Below, one piece after another: positions 62,829 to 64,000 of a stretch of DNA of 64,000 bases; position 1 is the stretch's first letter, and the number at the start of each line of letters is the position of its first letter. Source of the DNA: Sphingomonas sp. (GTDB lineage Bacteria > Pseudomonadota > Alphaproteobacteria > Sphingomonadales > Sphingomonadaceae). The stretch spans positions 186,001 to 250,000 of the forward strand of contig NZ_JAFKLZ010000002.1 in the NCBI RefSeq assembly GCF_017304615.1, in the 5' to 3' direction. The notes below the pieces were generated by a model. The model was given only the letters and a program-made list of their open reading frames with translations. It did not search any database and was not told the origin of the DNA. The translations under genes were made by a program, and so were the position numbers.

Positions 62829-63815
62829 ATGGATCGACGCGATTTCCTCATGTCGGGTGCGGCGCTGACGCTTGCTGGCACGGCGTCGGCACCCGGATTT
62901 GCCACCCCTTCCGCCGACCCGCTCAACCCGCCCGGCATCAAGACGGCGGGAATCAAGATGCTCCCGGTGCGCGGCGGCAAGTATAAGGTGTGGACCAAGA
63001 CGATCGGCGACGGACCGATCAAGGTGCTGTTACTCCATGGCGGGCCGGCCGCGACGCACGATTACCTCGAAGCGTTCGAAAGCTTCCTGCCGCCCGCCGG
63101 TATCCAGATGATCTATTACGACCAGCTCGGTTGCGGCAATTCGGACATACCCGACGATCCCGCGCTATGGACGCTGCCCGGCTTTGTCAGCGAGCTGGAG
63201 GAGGTGCGCCAGGGCCTGGGGCTCGACCAGTTCGTCCTGCTCGGCCACAGCTGGGGCAGCATCCTCGGCATCGACTATGCGCTGCAATATCAACGCCATC
63301 TGCGCGGGCTGGTCATCTCCAACATGACGGCGGGAATGAAAGCCTATCTGCGGCGCACCGCGGCGATCAAGGACTGGCTGTCGCCCGCCGATCGCAAACG
63401 GCTCGCCGAGCTCGAAGCGGCGCAGGACTACGACAATGCCGATTATCACCGCATCGTCGAAGGCACGCTCTACCCGCAGATGCTGTGCCGCACCGTGCCT
63501 TGGCCCGAGCCCGTCACGCGGTCGTTCGCGCGGTTCAACGCGAAGATCTACGAGGAGATGCAGGGCAAGAGCGAGTTCCTTGTCACCGGCAACCTGAAGG
63601 ACTGGGAACGCTGGGACCGGTTGCACGAAATCAAGACCCGCGCGCTGACGATCGGGGCGCGTTATGACGAAATGGACCCGGCGGACATGCTGAAGATGGC
63701 GACGCTGATGCCCAACGCGCAGGGGTTCGTCTGTCCCAACGGCAGCCATATGGCAATGTGGGACGACCAGGCCTATTATTTCGACCACCTGCTCGCCTGG
63801 CTGAAGAAGGTCTAA
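62829..63815 (+). CDS. Proline iminopeptidase-family alpha/beta hydrolase, Tat-exported
   Basis: A 328-residue hydrolase with a twin-arginine signal (MDRRDFLMSGAALTLAG). The oxyanion HGGPAATHDYLE near residue 72, the nucleophile elbow GHSWGSILG near 139, the acid in GARYDEMDP and the catalytic His in NGSHMAMWDD complete the triad. The HGGP motif and cap domain place it with proline iminopeptidases (S33). It is expected in the periplasm after folding. Confidence 0.92.
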   Translation: MDRRDFLMSGAALTLAGTASAPGFATPSADPLNPPGIKTAGIKMLPVRGGKYKVWTKTIGDGPIKVLLLHGGPAATHDYLEAFESFLPPAGIQMIYYDQLGCGNSDIPDDPALWTLPGFVSELEEVRQGLGLDQFVLLGHSWGSILGIDYALQYQRHLRGLVISNMTAGMKAYLRRTAAIKDWLSPADRKRLAELEAAQDYDNADYHRIVEGTLYPQMLCRTVPWPEPVTRSFARFNAKIYEEMQGKSEFLVTGNLKDWERWDRLHEIKTRALTIGARYDEMDPADMLKMATLMPNAQGFVCPNGSHMAMWDDQAYYFDHLLAWLKKV

Positions 63816-63816
63816 C

Positions 63817-64000
63817 CTGACCAAAGCGCTCGACATCGCGATCGCCGGATGCGGGCCGTGCGGGCTGGCGGCGGCGTTGTTGCTGCACCGCGACGGGCAT
63901 CGCGTGACCCTGTTCGAACGGTTCGAGACGCCGCGGCCGATCGGTTCGGGGCTGATGATCCAGCCGACCGGGCGCGCGGTGTTGCGGCAGCTTGGGCTGG
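63817..64000 (+). CDS. FAD-dependent monooxygenase, N-terminal fragment (3' truncated by window edge)
   Basis: The first 61 codons of a flavoprotein hydroxylase of the PHBH/UbiH kind. It has a Rossmann strand with GCGPCGLAAALLLHRDGH, then TLFERFETPRPIGSGLMIQPTGRAVLRQLG. The second motif (GSGLMIQP) marks salicylate/kynurenine-monooxygenase relatives. The nearest possible start is CTG at 63817, one base after the hydrolase stop; no ATG or GTG precedes the nucleotide-binding strand in frame. The rest lies outside the window. Confidence 0.85.
   Translation, partial: MTKALDIAIAGCGPCGLAAALLLHRDGHRVTLFERFETPRPIGSGLMIQPTGRAVLRQLGL

Overview
The window is GC-rich, densely packed chromosome from an alphaproteobacterium, most probably a sphingomonad (Sphingomonas or a close relative). 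The support is a PEPxxWA-type C-terminal sorting signal, the argB-yggT-DUF167-folD order, an alphaproteobacterial EgtB/EgtD pair, the SCO/YcgN/YgjP set, and many short palindromic intergenic repeats of the 'CCGGCATGACGG' and 'CTTCGACAAGCTCAGG' kinds. I see no rRNA, tRNA, CRISPR array, transposase, prophage or replication origin. No stretch longer than about 270 bases lacks a gene.

Layout. 1-4.4 kb: end of an unknown gene, thioesterase, membrane glycosyltransferase, cytochrome b561, DNA repair methyltransferase, SleB-type hydrolase. 4.5-8.6 kb: PEP carboxylase, exported PEPxxWA protein, HNH nuclease. 8.7-13.9 kb: GluQ, HIG1-type membrane protein, cobalamin adenosyltransferase, ergothioneine genes egtB-egtD, 3-hydroxybutyryl-CoA dehydrogenase. 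13.9-20.6 kb: nucleoside transporter, queuosine-precursor transporter, a 272-bp multi-stem inverted-repeat element, argB-yggT-DUF167-folD, an exported protein carrying a repeat insertion, MarC. 20.6-26.4 kb: a lipid-linked sugar/GtrA-type glycosylation locus. 26.4-38.4 kb: polA, flippase, ankyrin protein, SCO, YcgN, YgjP-type protease, class A PBP, msrB, gltX, tonB. 38.4-42.7 kb: riboflavin operon. 42.7-50.2 kb: TMEM175-like channel, acs, M13 protease, quinone oxidoreductase, Crp/Fnr regulator divergent from a TauD dioxygenase. 50.2-50.8 kb: hypothetical gene bracketed by inverted copies of a structured repeat. 50.8-64 kb: gor, pgi, lepB-rnc-era, cobB, kynU-kynA, aldo-keto reductase, chorismate mutase, polyprenyl synthase, alpha/beta hydrolase and the start of a flavin monooxygenase.

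The most unusual part is the riboflavin operon. Its DHBP synthase carries an N-terminal Cro/C1-type helix-turn-helix and a GTP cyclohydrolase II-like domain that lacks the zinc cysteines. A 22-bp inverted repeat lies over a promoter-like sequence just before its start codon, which suggests an enzyme that represses its own gene. The next gene is a CYTH domain joined in frame to lumazine synthase, and ribD carries an in-frame palindromic-repeat insertion. Other leads are the cloverleaf-like element before argB, the inverted-repeat-flanked hypothetical gene, a palindrome at about -41.5 in the Crp/TauD divergent promoter, and several genes that appear to start at CTG.
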